A DNA stretch of 64,000 bases from Buchnera aphidicola (Kurisakia onigurumii) (lineage in GTDB: Bacteria > Pseudomonadota > Gammaproteobacteria > Enterobacterales > Enterobacteriaceae): positions 124,001 to 188,000 of the forward strand of contig NZ_CP135033.1 in NCBI RefSeq assembly GCF_039394605.1, read 5' to 3'. Positions 34,360 through 44,928 of this stretch are shown here, in pieces. The notes beneath the pieces were generated by a model, which made no database searches, was not told the origin of the DNA, and saw only the letters and a program-made list of their open reading frames with translations. Position 1 is the stretch's first letter; the number at the start of each line of letters is the position of its first letter. The position numbers were made by a program, and so were the translations under genes.

Positions 34360-35487
34360 TTATAATTTAAATGTATTAAATTTTTTAAAATTTATATTAG
34401 AGTCTATTTGACTCACTAAATAAGAATTGATTTCTACTTCTTGAGGCGCTGATTGTACTTTATCTGATTTTAACCAAAAATTAATCCAAGGAATAGGATT
34501 AGTAAAAATAGAAAATATTGGATCTAATCCAATCGCTTTCATTCTTATGTTAGTAATGTATTCTATATATTGATATAATATTTTTTTATTCAATCCTAAA
34601 ATAGATCCATCTTTAAATAAATATTTTGCCCATTTTTTTTCTTGTTCTACTGCATTTTTAAAAATTTTAATGGATTCTTCTTTACATTCATCCGCTATTT
34701 CTTGCATTTCTTCTTTTTTTTCGTTTTTTAATAAATTGATTATGTATTGTGTACCTGTTAAATGCAGTGATTCATCTCTTGCTATTAATCGAATTATTTT
34801 AGCATTTCCTTCCATAATCTCTTGTTCTGCAAATGCAAAGGAGCATGCAAAACTAACATAAAATCTTATTGCTTCTAATACATTTACACTAATTAAACAT
34901 AGATATAATTTTTTTTTTAAAATATTTATATTATTAAAAATTTTTTTATTATTAATATAGTATGTTCCTTGTCCTAATGTATTCCAAGAATATATTGAAT
35001 AAATTAAACTATCATAATAATACGCAATATCTTTTGATCTATTACAAATAAATGCATTGTCGATAATATTATTGAATATAATATTAGGAGAATGAAATAT
35101 ATTTCGTATTATATGTGTATAAGATCTAGAATGTATTGTTTCTGAAAAAGACCATGTTTCAATCCAAGTTTCTAATTCTGGTATGGATACAATAGGTAAA
35201 AATGCAATATTAGGACTTCTTCCTTGAATAGAATCTAATAAAGTTTGATATTGTAAATTACTTAAAAAAATATGTTTTTCATGTTCTAATAATTTATTAA
35301 AATCAATTCTATCTTGGGATAAATCTATTTCTTCAGGTCTCCAAAAAAATGATAGTTGTTTTTCTATTAGTTTTTCAAAAATAATATATTTTTGTTGATC
35401 AAAACGAGAAATATTAATAGAGTTACCAAAAAACATAGGTTCTTGTAATTGATTATTATTTTTTTTTGAAAATATAGTATATTTCAT
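34360..35487 (-). CDS. nrdB: Ribonucleoside-diphosphate reductase class Ia, beta subunit
   Basis: Provides the diiron-tyrosyl radical used by NrdA to make deoxyribonucleotides. It has 375 residues (376 in E. coli). The diiron ligands include Asp85, Glu116 and His119, and the radical tyrosine is Tyr123 in [16 protein letters not shown]; the later ligands lie in the region around [11 protein letters not shown] and [12 protein letters not shown]. It follows nrdA at 58 bp on the same strand. Confidence 0.97.
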   Translation of the reverse strand: MKYTIFSKKNNNQLQEPMFFGNSINISRFDQQKYIIFEKLIEKQLSFFWRPEEIDLSQDRIDFNKLLEHEKHIFLSNLQYQTLLDSIQGRSPNIAFLPIVSIPELETWIETWSFSETIHSRSYTHIIRNIFHSPNIIFNNIIDNAFICNRSKDIAYYYDSLIYSIYSWNTLGQGTYYINNKKIFNNINILKKKLYLCLISVNVLEAIRFYVSFACSFAFAEQEIMEGNAKIIRLIARDESLHLTGTQYIINLLKNEKKEEMQEIADECKEESIKIFKNAVEQEKKWAKYLFKDGSILGLNKKILYQYIEYITNIRMKAIGLDPIFSIFTNPIPWINFWLKSDKVQSAPQEVEINSYLVSQIDSNINFKKFNTFKL

Positions 35488-35545
35488 AAATTTATACCTA
35501 AAATTAAAATAGTAAAATTAAATACTTTGATTAAATTTTTTATTT

Positions 35546-37849
35546 TTATATATTACAAGAATCTCCATCACAGGAATTGTAATTTTTATTTTGATATTGG
35601 TTATCTTGTTTATATAGTTCTTTTTGAAATTCTCCTGCTCCATCTCTTGTATTTTGATAATATAAGGTTTTAATTCCCAATTTATATGCAGTTAAAAGGT
35701 CTTGTATTAATTGTTGCATAGGTATCCTATTGTTAGGAAACTTTTGTGGATCATAATTTGTATTTACTGAAATAGATTGATCAATAAATTTTTGCATAAT
35801 CGCAGCAAGTTGCAAATATCCTGTATTATTTGGTAAATCCCATAATAATTCATAATTATTTTTTAGTTTTTCATATTCAGGAACTACTTGTTTTAACATT
35901 CCATCTTTTGAAGCTTTAATACTAATAAACCCTCTTGGAGGTTCAATTCCATTTGTTGCATTAGATATTTGAGAAGATGTTTCTGATGGCATTAATGCAG
36001 ATAAAGTAGAATTTCTTAATCCATATTTTTTAATTTTTTTTCGAAGATACTCCCAATCTAAATGTAAAGGTTCTGTACAAATTTCATCTACACTTTTTTT
36101 ATAAGTATCAATAGGTAAAATTCCTTTATAGTAATTTGTTTCATGAAAAAGAGGACAAGATCCTTTTTCTTGAGATATTTTGCATGAAGATTTTAATAGA
36201 TAATATTGTATATATTCAAATGTTTTATGTGTAATATTATTAGCACTTCCATCGGAATAACGAACATTATTTTTTGCAAGATAATAAGCAAAATTTATTA
36301 CACCTATTCCTAAAGATCTTCTTTGTAAAGCTCCTTTTTTTGCTGCTGCAACAGGATATTTTTGATAATCTAATACTGCATCAAGAGCTCTTACTATCAA
36401 ATTGGTTATTTCAGGTATTTCTTGAATATTTTTAATGGCACCTAAATTTAATGCAGATAAAGTACATAATGCTATTTCTCCTATTTTTTCATTTGTACTA
36501 TCTAAAGGTTTAGTTGGTAATAAAATTTCTAAACATAAATTAGATTGTTTGATAGGTGCGATTTTACAATCAAAAGGACTATGAGAGTTACAATGATCGA
36601 CATGTTGAATATATATTCTGCCTGTAGATGTTCTTTCTTGCATCATTAAAGAAAACAAATCAATAGAATTTATTTTTTTTTTTCTGATTTTAGAATTTTT
36701 TTCATATTTTAAGTACAGATATTCAAATCTTTTTTGATCTGAAAAAAAAGATTGATATAAATCTTGTACATCATTAGGACTAAACAAAGTAATTTTTTTT
36801 CCTAAAATCATTCTTCGATAAATAAATTTGTTGATTTGTACCCCATAATCTACATTTCTAACACGGTTTTCTTCTATTCCTCTGTTATTTTTTAATACTA
36901 AAAGTGATTCTACTTCTAAATGCCATATAGGATAAAAAAAAGTAGCAGCTCCTCCTCTCACTCCACCTTGAGAACAAGATTTTACTGCGCTTTGAAAATA
37001 TTTATAAAAAGGAATACATCCTGTATGAAAAGCTTCTCCATTTCGTATTGAACTACCAATTGCTCTAATTTGTCCAACATTAATTCCAATACCTGCTCTT
37101 TGTGAAACATATTTTACAATTGAACTAGCAGTAGCGTTAATTGAATGTAATGTATCGGCACATTCTATTAGTACACATGAACTAAATTGTTTTGTAGGTG
37201 TTCGTAATCCAGACATAATAGGTGTAGGAAGAGATATCTTAAATTGTGATATTGCATGATAAAATTTTTTAATATAAATCATACGAGTAGTAGAAGGATA
37301 CTGAGAAAACAAGCATGCTGAAATTAAAATATATAGAAATTGTGCACTTTCATATATTTTTCCAGTTATCTTATTTTGTAATAAATATTTATTTTCTAAT
37401 TGTTTTACTGCAGAATAAGAAAAATTCATATCTCTCATATGATCGATAAAAGAGTTCATTTCATTAAATTCTTGTTTGGAATAAAAATTTAATAAATTAG
37501 AATCATATTTTTTTATTTTTACTAATTTTTTAACATGATCATATAATGTAGGTGGTGTAAATTTTCCGAATGCTTCTTTTCTTAAATAAAATATTGCTAA
37601 TCTAGCAGAAAAATATTGGTATTCTGAACATTTTTCTGATATTAAGTCTGCAGAAGATTTAATGATAGTTTTATGAATATGAATTGTTGTGATTTCATTA
37701 TAGAATTGCATTTTTGATCGTAAAAATACTTGAGAAATAGAGATATTTTTTAATCCTTTTGAAGCTTTGATTAGAATTTTTTTTATTTTTTCTAATTTAA
37801 AATTTTCTTTTTTACCATCACGTTTCGTGACCAATAAAATTGGTTTCAT
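35546..37849 (-). CDS. nrdA: Ribonucleoside-diphosphate reductase class Ia, alpha subunit
   Basis: The catalytic subunit reducing ribonucleoside diphosphates. It has 767 residues (761 in E. coli). It has an N-terminal ATP-cone (about residues 5-95), active-site cysteines in FSSCVLIECADTL and NLCLEILLPTKPL with LCTLSALNLGAI, and a C-terminal cysteine pair in SCDGDSCNI, which shuttles electrons from thioredoxin or glutaredoxin. It forms an operon with nrdB. A 228-bp spacer to gyrA contains a 17-base A run (37957-37973). Confidence 0.97.
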   Translation of the reverse strand: MKPILLVTKRDGKKENFKLEKIKKILIKASKGLKNISISQVFLRSKMQFYNEITTIHIHKTIIKSSADLISEKCSEYQYFSARLAIFYLRKEAFGKFTPPTLYDHVKKLVKIKKYDSNLLNFYSKQEFNEMNSFIDHMRDMNFSYSAVKQLENKYLLQNKITGKIYESAQFLYILISACLFSQYPSTTRMIYIKKFYHAISQFKISLPTPIMSGLRTPTKQFSSCVLIECADTLHSINATASSIVKYVSQRAGIGINVGQIRAIGSSIRNGEAFHTGCIPFYKYFQSAVKSCSQGGVRGGAATFFYPIWHLEVESLLVLKNNRGIEENRVRNVDYGVQINKFIYRRMILGKKITLFSPNDVQDLYQSFFSDQKRFEYLYLKYEKNSKIRKKKINSIDLFSLMMQERTSTGRIYIQHVDHCNSHSPFDCKIAPIKQSNLCLEILLPTKPLDSTNEKIGEIALCTLSALNLGAIKNIQEIPEITNLIVRALDAVLDYQKYPVAAAKKGALQRRSLGIGVINFAYYLAKNNVRYSDGSANNITHKTFEYIQYYLLKSSCKISQEKGSCPLFHETNYYKGILPIDTYKKSVDEICTEPLHLDWEYLRKKIKKYGLRNSTLSALMPSETSSQISNATNGIEPPRGFISIKASKDGMLKQVVPEYEKLKNNYELLWDLPNNTGYLQLAAIMQKFIDQSISVNTNYDPQKFPNNRIPMQQLIQDLLTAYKLGIKTLYYQNTRDGAGEFQKELYKQDNQYQNKNYNSCDGDSCNI

Positions 37850-38077
37850 ACAATATATCCGATTATTTATTTTTATTAATAGTATTTTAAAAAAAAAATA
37901 TTTTCAAAATTAGGTATTTTATAGAGTTGTATTTAAATATTTTTATATATAAAATCAAAAAAAAAAAAAAAAATATTTTTATTTTAATTTAAAAAAAATA
38001 TTGTTTTTTTACATAATTAATTAATTTTATATAGAAAATTTTTTATTTGATAAGTTATAATTAATATTTTTAAAATA

Positions 38078-40612
38078 TTAATATAAAGAATTTAGTTTTT
38101 GTACTGCTACAACTTTTTCATTTTTTATCGTTCTAATTAGAATAACCCCTTGTGTGTTTCTTTTTAAAATTCCAATTTCAGAAATCCTAGTTCTAACTAA
38201 AGTTCCAGCATTTGTAATCATCATAATTTGATTATTTTTAAATACTTGGATTGCTCCAATAAGTACTCCATTTTTTTTAGTAGTTTTGATAGCAATTACT
38301 CCTTGTGTGGGTCTTGATTTTATTGGAAAATCTGATGTTTGAGTTTGTTTTCCAAATCCATTTTCCGTTACTGTTAAAATGTTTCCCTTATTATTTTCTG
38401 GTATAATTAAAGATACTACTTTATCTTTTTGTTTAATTTTTATTCCTCTTACTCCTGAAGCATTTCTACCCATTTTCCTAACTGATTTTTCTGAAAAATG
38501 AACTACTTTTCCTAATGATGTAAATAACATAACAGTATCATTTCCATTAGTAAGAGATACTCCAATTAATTCATCATTATCTTTTAAGTTAATAGCAATG
38601 ATTCCTGTACTACGAGGTCTTTTAAAAAGAGATGAAGATGTTTTTTTTACCATTCCTTTTAGTGTAGCCATAAAAATATTTATATTATCTTTATATTCGT
38701 TTAGAGATAATATTGTAGTAATTCTTTCTTTTGAATTTAAAGGTAGCAAATTAATTATAGGTCTTCCTCTTGCATTTCTACTAGCTTCTGGTAATTGATA
38801 TACTTTTAGCCAATAAATTACACCTCTACTAGAAAAACATAATATAGTATCATGGGTATTAGCAACTAATAGACTTTCTATGAAATCTTCTTCTTTTGTT
38901 TTTACTGCTGATTTTCCTTTTCCTCCTCTTTTTTGTGCTTCATAATCACTTAATGGTTGATATTTTACATATCCAGAATGAGAAAGTGTAACTACTACAT
39001 CTGTTTTAGTAATAACATCTTCTATATTAATATCAGATGGGTTTTTGCATATTTCAGTTTTTCTGGTATCACCAAATTTTTTTTTTATATTGTATAGATC
39101 TTCTTTTATAATTTCAGTTATATAGTTTGTATTTTTTAAAATTTTAATGATATTTTTAATTTTTTTTAATAATAATGAGTGATCTTCAAGAATTTTTTTT
39201 TGTTCTAGTGAAGTTATTTTTTGTAATTTTAGATCTAATATAGATTTTGTTTGTTCTTCAGAAAAAGAAAAAAATTTTATATTTATATTTTTATTTTTAT
39301 TTTTCCATTTATATAGTAATTGTTTCTTTTCTTCAATTATTTTTTTAATTAATAAATTTTTTATTTCCCATTTTTTTGATAAAAGAATTTTTTTTGCAGA
39401 TTTAGGATTAGAAGAACTTTGAATTAAAAGTATTATTTCATCAATATTATGTAAAGCTATGCTAATTCCTTCTAATATATTTGATTTTTTAAAATATTTT
39501 TTTAACTTAAATAAATTTTTTCTATATACTACTTCTTTTCTATGATTAATAAATGCATTTAATATATCTAGCAATGATAATGTTTTTGGTTGTTTTTTAT
39601 ATAAAGCAACCATATTAATTCCAAAAGAAATTTGTAGTTGAGTTAATAAATATAGTTGATTAAGAACTATTTTTGCTCTTGATTCTCTTTTTATTTCAAT
39701 GACTATTCTCATTCCATCTTTATCTGATTCATCTCTTAAAGCTGTAATTCCTTCTATTTTTTTTTCTTTAACTAATTCTGCAATTTTTTCAATTAAACGC
39801 GCTTTATTAACTTGGTAAGGTATTTCATGTATAATAATTTTTTCTTTTTTTGATTTTTTACTAATTTGTATTTTGCTACGAGCTCTTATACATATTTTCC
39901 CTTTTCCAGTTTCATAAGCTTTTCGAATACCAGATGTTCCATGTATAATTCCATATGTAGGGAAATCAGGACCAGGAAGATATTGCATGATTTCTGATAG
40001 AGAAATTTTTTTATTTTTTATAACAGCTAAACATGCATCAATTACTTCATTTAAATTATGAGGTGGAATATTTGTAGCCATTCCTACAGCAATTCCAGAA
40101 GATCCATTGATTAATAAATTTGGAATAGTAGTAGGTAGTATTTCTGGAATATATTCAGTACTATCATAATTAGAAACAAAATTTACTGTTTTTTTATCAA
40201 GATCTTTTAATAATTCTTGAGAAATTTTTGACATTCTAATTTCAGTATAACGCATGGCTGCTGCAGAATCACCATCAACTGAACCAAAATTACCTTGACC
40301 ATCTATTAATACATATCTTAACGAAAAAGGTTGAGCCATTCGTACAATAGTGTCGTATACAGCTGAATCACCATGAGGATGGTATTTTCCAATTACATCT
40401 CCTACTATTCTAGCTGATTTTTTATATGGTTTATTCCATAAATTTCCTAAAACATACATTGCAAATAATATTCTTCTATGAACAGGTTTTAATCCGTCTC
40501 TAACGTCTGGTAGTGCTCGACTAATAATTACTGACATTGCATAATCTAAATAAGAAGTTTTTAATTCTTTTTCAATATCAACTTTTATTATTTCTTTAGC
40601 TATTTTTTTCAT
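38078..40612 (-). CDS. gyrA: DNA gyrase subunit A
   Basis: The DNA-cleaving subunit of gyrase, which introduces negative supercoils. It has 844 residues (875 in E. coli; the acidic C-terminal tail is shortened). The catalytic Tyr122 lies in [13 protein letters not shown], and the region [15 protein letters not shown] at about 81-95 is wild-type in form. The C-terminal beta-pinwheel carries the GyrA box QKRGGKGK, which distinguishes gyrase from topoisomerase IV. gyrB is not in the window. Confidence 0.97.
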   Translation of the reverse strand: MKKIAKEIIKVDIEKELKTSYLDYAMSVIISRALPDVRDGLKPVHRRILFAMYVLGNLWNKPYKKSARIVGDVIGKYHPHGDSAVYDTIVRMAQPFSLRYVLIDGQGNFGSVDGDSAAAMRYTEIRMSKISQELLKDLDKKTVNFVSNYDSTEYIPEILPTTIPNLLINGSSGIAVGMATNIPPHNLNEVIDACLAVIKNKKISLSEIMQYLPGPDFPTYGIIHGTSGIRKAYETGKGKICIRARSKIQISKKSKKEKIIIHEIPYQVNKARLIEKIAELVKEKKIEGITALRDESDKDGMRIVIEIKRESRAKIVLNQLYLLTQLQISFGINMVALYKKQPKTLSLLDILNAFINHRKEVVYRKNLFKLKKYFKKSNILEGISIALHNIDEIILLIQSSSNPKSAKKILLSKKWEIKNLLIKKIIEEKKQLLYKWKNKNKNINIKFFSFSEEQTKSILDLKLQKITSLEQKKILEDHSLLLKKIKNIIKILKNTNYITEIIKEDLYNIKKKFGDTRKTEICKNPSDINIEDVITKTDVVVTLSHSGYVKYQPLSDYEAQKRGGKGKSAVKTKEEDFIESLLVANTHDTILCFSSRGVIYWLKVYQLPEASRNARGRPIINLLPLNSKERITTILSLNEYKDNINIFMATLKGMVKKTSSSLFKRPRSTGIIAINLKDNDELIGVSLTNGNDTVMLFTSLGKVVHFSEKSVRKMGRNASGVRGIKIKQKDKVVSLIIPENNKGNILTVTENGFGKQTQTSDFPIKSRPTQGVIAIKTTKKNGVLIGAIQVFKNNQIMMITNAGTLVRTRISEIGILKRNTQGVILIRTIKNEKVVAVQKLNSLY

Positions 40613-40959
40613 AAGATAATAATCTCTTTTTTTTTTTACCTGATAGTAATTTTGAGTTTAAAATTATAACATATTTCAATTATTCAATGTATTCAAAGAA
40701 ATTATTAATTCTATTCATTTTTATTTTATATTTTTTTTATAAAATTATTTTGTATTGTATCAATACAATAAAAAATTTTGTTATAGTAAAAATTTTTATT
40801 TCATATTAAAATAAATTATAAAAATAATTTTAAAATTCTTATAATTATTTTTTTAAAATTTTTTAAATAAAAATTTTACTAATTTGAAATATTAAAATTA
40901 ATAATTAGAGATTTTTTAAAAAATAAATTTTTTGTTCTAAAAAATAAGGTTAATTTGTT
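40613..40959. other. Divergent spacer between gyrA and the DUF2076 gene
   Basis: A 347-bp A+T-rich region with no gene. Its only standout is a dyad ttgtattg-tat-caatacaa (40750-40768), an 8-bp perfect stem with a 3-base centre, which could be an operator for either divergent gene or a hairpin. No promoter can be placed with confidence. Confidence 0.55.
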
Positions 40960-41700
40960 ATGAAATTAAACGAAAAAACATTGTTGGAAAATCTATTTGA
41001 TAGATTGAAAGATACTGAAAAACAATTTCCAGATAGAAATAAAGAAGCGGAAGATTTAATTAATAATTTTTTAAAACAATATCCTAATTCTCCATATTAT
41101 ATTATTCAAACTATATTAGTTCAAGAAAGTGTTATTAATAATTTAAATGATAAAGTTATTAAGTTAGAAAAAGATATTAAAAACATGAATAAAAATATTA
41201 AAAAACCAGGTTTTTTATCTAATTTTTTTAAAAAATGTTCTGGTGGTGATAAAGATAATTCAACCCCTAAAAGTTTTATTAGAGGTAGTTCTGATTTAAA
41301 TGATTCTAGAAAAAGTAATCCTAATTATAATATGAATAATACTAATCCTAATTATAATTATTCTAATCCTAATAATTCTGTTTCAGGTGGAGGGGTAAGT
41401 AGTTTTTTAGGAAATGTAGCACAAACTGCTGCAGGAGTAGCGGGAGGTGTTGTTTTAGGAAATATTATATCTAATGCATTTCAAAGTGATAAGCATACTG
41501 ATTTTAATCATTATGATGATACTGTGAATAGTTCTACTGAATTTCATCCTGATAATAGTGATTTCGAATCAGAAGAAAATACAAGATATACAGAAGAAGA
41601 AATATTTGAAACTGAAGATAATGATAACTATAATATGAATGATGAAAATTCTTTTGAAAATTTTTCAGATGATGATATGCAAGATGATGAGTTTATATAA
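40960..41700 (+). CDS. DUF2076 domain-containing protein of unknown function
   Basis: A 246-residue protein of unknown role. Residues 1-80 form a helical region (LLENLFDRLKDTEKQFPDR, SPYYIIQTILVQESVI) ending in a likely coiled coil, which fits the N-terminus of DUF2076 proteins as I recall them. Residues 115-140 are low complexity with repeated NPNYN-like units. Residues 149-170 are a Gly/Ala-rich stretch (AQTAAGVAGGVVLGNII) typical of the family, which may insert in or lie on a membrane. The last 60 residues are very acidic. It stands alone, followed by a clear terminator. Retention of such a protein in a minimal genome implies use, but no function can be assigned. Confidence 0.75.
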   Translation: MKLNEKTLLENLFDRLKDTEKQFPDRNKEAEDLINNFLKQYPNSPYYIIQTILVQESVINNLNDKVIKLEKDIKNMNKNIKKPGFLSNFFKKCSGGDKDNSTPKSFIRGSSDLNDSRKSNPNYNMNNTNPNYNYSNPNNSVSGGGVSSFLGNVAQTAAGVAGGVVLGNIISNAFQSDKHTDFNHYDDTVNSSTEFHPDNSDFESEENTRYTEEEIFETEDNDNYNMNDENSFENFSDDDMQDDEFI

Positions 41701-41815
41701 AAAATTTTTATTTCAAATAAAAATTTTTTGTTATATACAAGTAAGTAACAAAATTTTTTAACAATTAGTATATTTTTAAAAAAATTTGATTTTTCAGATA
41801 ATTTATTTAAATATA

Positions 41816-41857
41816 AACCAGCACAAAAATTTGCGCTGGTTCTATTTTGTTTTTTTA
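41816..41857 (+). terminator. Rho-independent terminator after the DUF2076 gene
   Basis: A G+C-containing stem aaccagc (41816-41822) with gctggtt (41835-41841), extended inward past one mismatch, is followed by a T-rich tract ending ttttttt. It is in the standard orientation for the plus-strand gene and, as an inverted repeat, may also serve the convergent peroxiredoxin gene. Confidence 0.8.
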
Positions 41858-41896
41858 TAATATTATTATGAATTTATATATAAGAAAACATTAATA

Positions 41897-42487
41897 TTAT
41901 TTATTTTTAAAATATTTTTTTATACCTTTTAAGGAAGGATCTATTCCTTCATCACCTTTATTCCAATTAGCAGGACATACTTCCTTGTTGGATTCAAAAA
42001 AATTTATAGCATCTGTCATTCGAATTATTTCATGAATATTTCTACCAAAAGGTAAATCATTTATTGTTTCATGTCTAACTATTCCAGTTTTATCGATTAA
42101 AAATGAAGCTCTTAGAGCTACTCCTATTTCTGGATGTTCAATTTCATATAATTTTTGTATTTTTCTTTTAATATCAGAAACCATAGTATAATTTACTTTT
42201 CCTATTCCTCCTTGATTTATAGGTGTATTTCTCCAAGCTTGGTGTACAAAAACAGAATCACAAGAAATACCTATAATTTTTATTTTTCGTTTTTCAAATT
42301 CAGAATATAATTTATTAAATTCTATTAATTCTGTTGGGCAGACAAAAGTAAAATCCATAGGCCAAAAAAATAGAATTGTATTAAATCCCATTGAATATTT
42401 TTTAAAATTAAAATTATTTATTATTTTTCCATCTCCTGTAATAGCAGATGCGGTAAAATTTGGAGCTGGTAATGTGACTAATGCCAT
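41897..42487 (-). CDS. tsa: Two-cysteine peroxiredoxin (AhpC/TSA family)
   Basis: Reduces hydrogen peroxide and organic peroxides. It has 196 residues. The peroxidatic Cys50 is in DFTFVCPTELIEF, and the resolving Cys171 is in EVCPANWNKG, so it is a typical 2-Cys enzyme. The reductant partner cannot be told from the window. It is a single-gene unit between the DUF2076 gene and ung. Confidence 0.93.
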   Translation of the reverse strand: MALVTLPAPNFTASAITGDGKIINNFNFKKYSMGFNTILFFWPMDFTFVCPTELIEFNKLYSEFEKRKIKIIGISCDSVFVHQAWRNTPINQGGIGKVNYTMVSDIKRKIQKLYEIEHPEIGVALRASFLIDKTGIVRHETINDLPFGRNIHEIIRMTDAINFFESNKEVCPANWNKGDEGIDPSLKGIKKYFKNK

Positions 42488-42607
42488 AATATTAATTCCT
42501 TGATATTATTTTTTTATTTTTAATTTTTATTAAAATGACATAAACAATATATATTAAGATTGTATTGATGAAAATAAAAATTTTTTAAATTATGGAAATC
42601 ATAATAA

Positions 42608-43267
42608 ATGAATTATTTAATATCTTGGAAAGATTTATTGTACTCTGAAAAAAGAAAAAAATATTTTTTAAATATTATTTCTTATATTAATAAAGAGCGT
42701 AAAAATAAAATAATTTATCCTTCTAATAAAAATATTTTTAAAGTTTTTTCTTTGACACCTATAGCATCTATAAAAATAGTTATTATTGGACAAGATCCTT
42801 ATTATTCTAATAATAAAGCTCATGGTTTAGCTTTTTCAGTTAAAAAAAATATTTTTATACCTCTTTCATTAAGAAATATATTTATTGAAATAAAAAATGA
42901 TTTAGGAGATTTTGATATACCTAATCATGGATGTTTACATCAATGGGCTAAACAAGGTGTTTTTTTATTAAATAGAATATTAACAGTAGAAGAAAATAAA
43001 CCAGGATCACATGCCAATATCGGATGGAAAAATTTTACAAATAAAATTATAGATATAATTAACATACATTTAACAGGAGTTATTTTTTTATTATGGGGAA
43101 ATTTTGCTAATGAAGTTGTAAAAAATATTAATACACAGAAACATTATATTTTACAGGCGTCACATCCATCACCATTATCTGCTTATAAAGGATTTTTTGG
43201 ATGTCGCCATTTCTCAAAATCAAATAGTATTTTATTGTCTGAAGGAAAAAAACCTATTGTTTGGTAG
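42608..43267 (+). CDS. ung: Uracil-DNA glycosylase
   Basis: Removes uracil from DNA, the first step in repair of deaminated cytosine. It has 219 residues (229 in E. coli). The catalytic Asp63 lies in GQDPYYSNNKAHGLAFSV and the catalytic His in SHPSPLSAYKGFFGCRHFS. E. coli has GQDPYH; the Tyr-for-His change here follows the catalytic Asp by three residues. Its 3' end overlaps the convergent grpE gene by 14 bp. Confidence 0.96.
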   Translation: MNYLISWKDLLYSEKRKKYFLNIISYINKERKNKIIYPSNKNIFKVFSLTPIASIKIVIIGQDPYYSNNKAHGLAFSVKKNIFIPLSLRNIFIEIKNDLGDFDIPNHGCLHQWAKQGVFLLNRILTVEENKPGSHANIGWKNFTNKIIDIINIHLTGVIFLLWGNFANEVVKNINTQKHYILQASHPSPLSAYKGFFGCRHFSKSNSILLSEGKKPIVW

Positions 43268-43847
43268 AATTATTTTTTTCATTGTTTGAACTTTTATTTG
43301 GATGAGCAACTTCAACTTCAGATATTCGTAAAATTTCTTTATTAAATAAATATCCTTTTTTAATTATAGAAGTTATATGATTTTTTTTCACTTGATCTGT
43401 TTTTTTATAAGAAATAATTTTATGAATATTAGGATTATATTGAGTATTTTTTTCTCCATAAAAAAATATATCACATTTATTTAAGTTGTTTAAAAATGAT
43501 TTATATATTAATTTAATACCTTCAATACATGAAAAGTTTTTTTTTTGTAATTTATATTTTTTGTTACATATTTTTTCTAGAATATCTATAATTGGCAATA
43601 TTTTTTTAAAAAATTTTTTTTTATTTTCATATTTAATTTTTTCTATTTTTTTATTTTTTTCTTTTTCTATATTTTCTATTTTTGCTTGTGTTCTCATTTT
43701 AATATTTATTATTTTTTTTTCTAATTTTAAAAAATATTCATTTAGATTTTGTAATGTTTTAATTTCATTTTTTTTATTTTTTTCTTTTGATTTTTCTTGT
43801 TTTTGTAATATTTTTTCTTCATTTTTTTTATTTTCATGTTGTTTCAT
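43254..43847 (-). CDS. grpE: Nucleotide exchange factor GrpE
   Basis: Releases ADP from DnaK and so drives the DnaK-DnaJ cycle. It has 197 residues, the E. coli length. A very Lys/Glu-rich N-terminus and a long coiled coil (residues about 30-90) lead to the conserved core ILPIIDILEKI, YNPNIHKIISYKK and IIKKGYLFNKEILRISEVEVA, equivalent to E. coli [24 protein letters not shown]. It is diverged but has all family landmarks. It is transcribed from its own sigma-32 promoter and divergent from nadK, as in E. coli. Confidence 0.93.
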   Translation of the reverse strand: MKQHENKKNEEKILQKQEKSKEKNKKNEIKTLQNLNEYFLKLEKKIINIKMRTQAKIENIEKEKNKKIEKIKYENKKKFFKKILPIIDILEKICNKKYKLQKKNFSCIEGIKLIYKSFLNNLNKCDIFFYGEKNTQYNPNIHKIISYKKTDQVKKNHITSIIKKGYLFNKEILRISEVEVAHPNKSSNNEKNNSTKQ

Positions 43848-43892
43848 AAATAATTTCCTATAAATTTTATTGTTTTTATAAATTTTTAATTC

Positions 43893-43922
43893 ATTATGGT
43901 GTTATAAAAATTTTTTTTCAAG
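43893..43922 (-). promoter_or_regulatory. Sigma-32 (heat-shock) promoter for grpE
   Basis: On the minus strand CTTGAA (complement of 43917-43922) is followed after 15 bases by CACCATAAT (complement of 43893-43901), about 50 bp before the grpE start. It differs from the RpoH -10 consensus CCCCATnT mainly at one base and has the same 15-base spacing as the dnaK promoter. Confidence 0.75.
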
Positions 43923-43974
43923 TTTAAGAAATATTTAATTAAATATACATTGTAAAATAGGAAATAAATAATAT

Positions 43975-44856
43975 ATGAAAAATAATTTTAAAAAAATTGG
44001 AATTATTGGACATCCTAGGAATATTAATTCGTTTGAAACACACAAGTTATTATATCAATGGTTAACAAAAAGAAAATATGATGTATATATAGAATGTTCA
44101 ATTTTTAAAAAAATAAATTTATTGAATGCAAAAATAAAAAAAATAGAAGAAATTGGAAAAATATGTGATTTAGTTATTGTAATTGGAGGAGACGGAAATA
44201 TGTTATGTGCTTCTCGAATATTATCTTCTTATGATGTAAAAATAATTGGTATAAATAAGGGAAAATTTGGATTTTTAACTGATATAACACCTGATACACT
44301 TTTTTTTCAATTAGAAAATATTTTAACTGGAGAATATAAATTAGAAAAAAGAATTTTATTAGAAATAAGAGTTACAGGGGGAAAAAGAAAATCAAAGATT
44401 TTTAAAGCGGTTAATGAAGTAGTTTTATATTCTAAGAAAATGGATAATATGATTAATTTTAAAGTTTATATAGATGATCATTTTGCGTTTTCTCAGTATT
44501 CTGATGGATTAATTATTTCTACTCCAACAGGTTCTACGGGATATGCATTATCTGCAGGTGGTCCTATAATTACACCTTCGGTAGAATCCATAGTTTTAGT
44601 TCCAATATTACCTCATAGTTTGTCTGCTAGACCTTTAGTAGTAAGTGGAAATAGTTTTATTTGTTTTGTATTAACGGGAATTAATTATTTTATACATCTC
44701 ACTTGTGATGGAAAAAATGTTTTAAAGGTTCGACCTGGAGAAAAAGTATTTGTCAGAAAAAGTATAGATACTTTTAATTTAATACATCCTAAAGAATATA
44801 ATTATTTTCATGTTCTTAAATCTAAGTTAAATTGGTCAAAAAAATTTTTTAATTAA
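43975..44856 (+). CDS. nadK: NAD kinase
   Basis: Phosphorylates NAD to NADP. It has 293 residues (292 in E. coli). Motifs: GGDGNML (catalytic Asp), GINKGKFGFLTD, and SDGLIISTPTGSTGYALSAG with the NAD-binding core. It is divergent from grpE, as in E. coli, and is followed by the tmRNA gene on the opposite strand. Confidence 0.96.
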   Translation: MKNNFKKIGIIGHPRNINSFETHKLLYQWLTKRKYDVYIECSIFKKINLLNAKIKKIEEIGKICDLVIVIGGDGNMLCASRILSSYDVKIIGINKGKFGFLTDITPDTLFFQLENILTGEYKLEKRILLEIRVTGGKRKSKIFKAVNEVVLYSKKMDNMINFKVYIDDHFAFSQYSDGLIISTPTGSTGYALSAGGPIITPSVESIVLVPILPHSLSARPLVVSGNSFICFVLTGINYFIHLTCDGKNVLKVRPGEKVFVRKSIDTFNLIHPKEYNYFHVLKSKLNWSKKFFN

Positions 44857-44928
44857 TATGAATTATTTTTTTTACTATATACAAGTTTTATATTATAAAA
44901 ATATTGTTAGTTTTTTTTTTTTTTTTTT

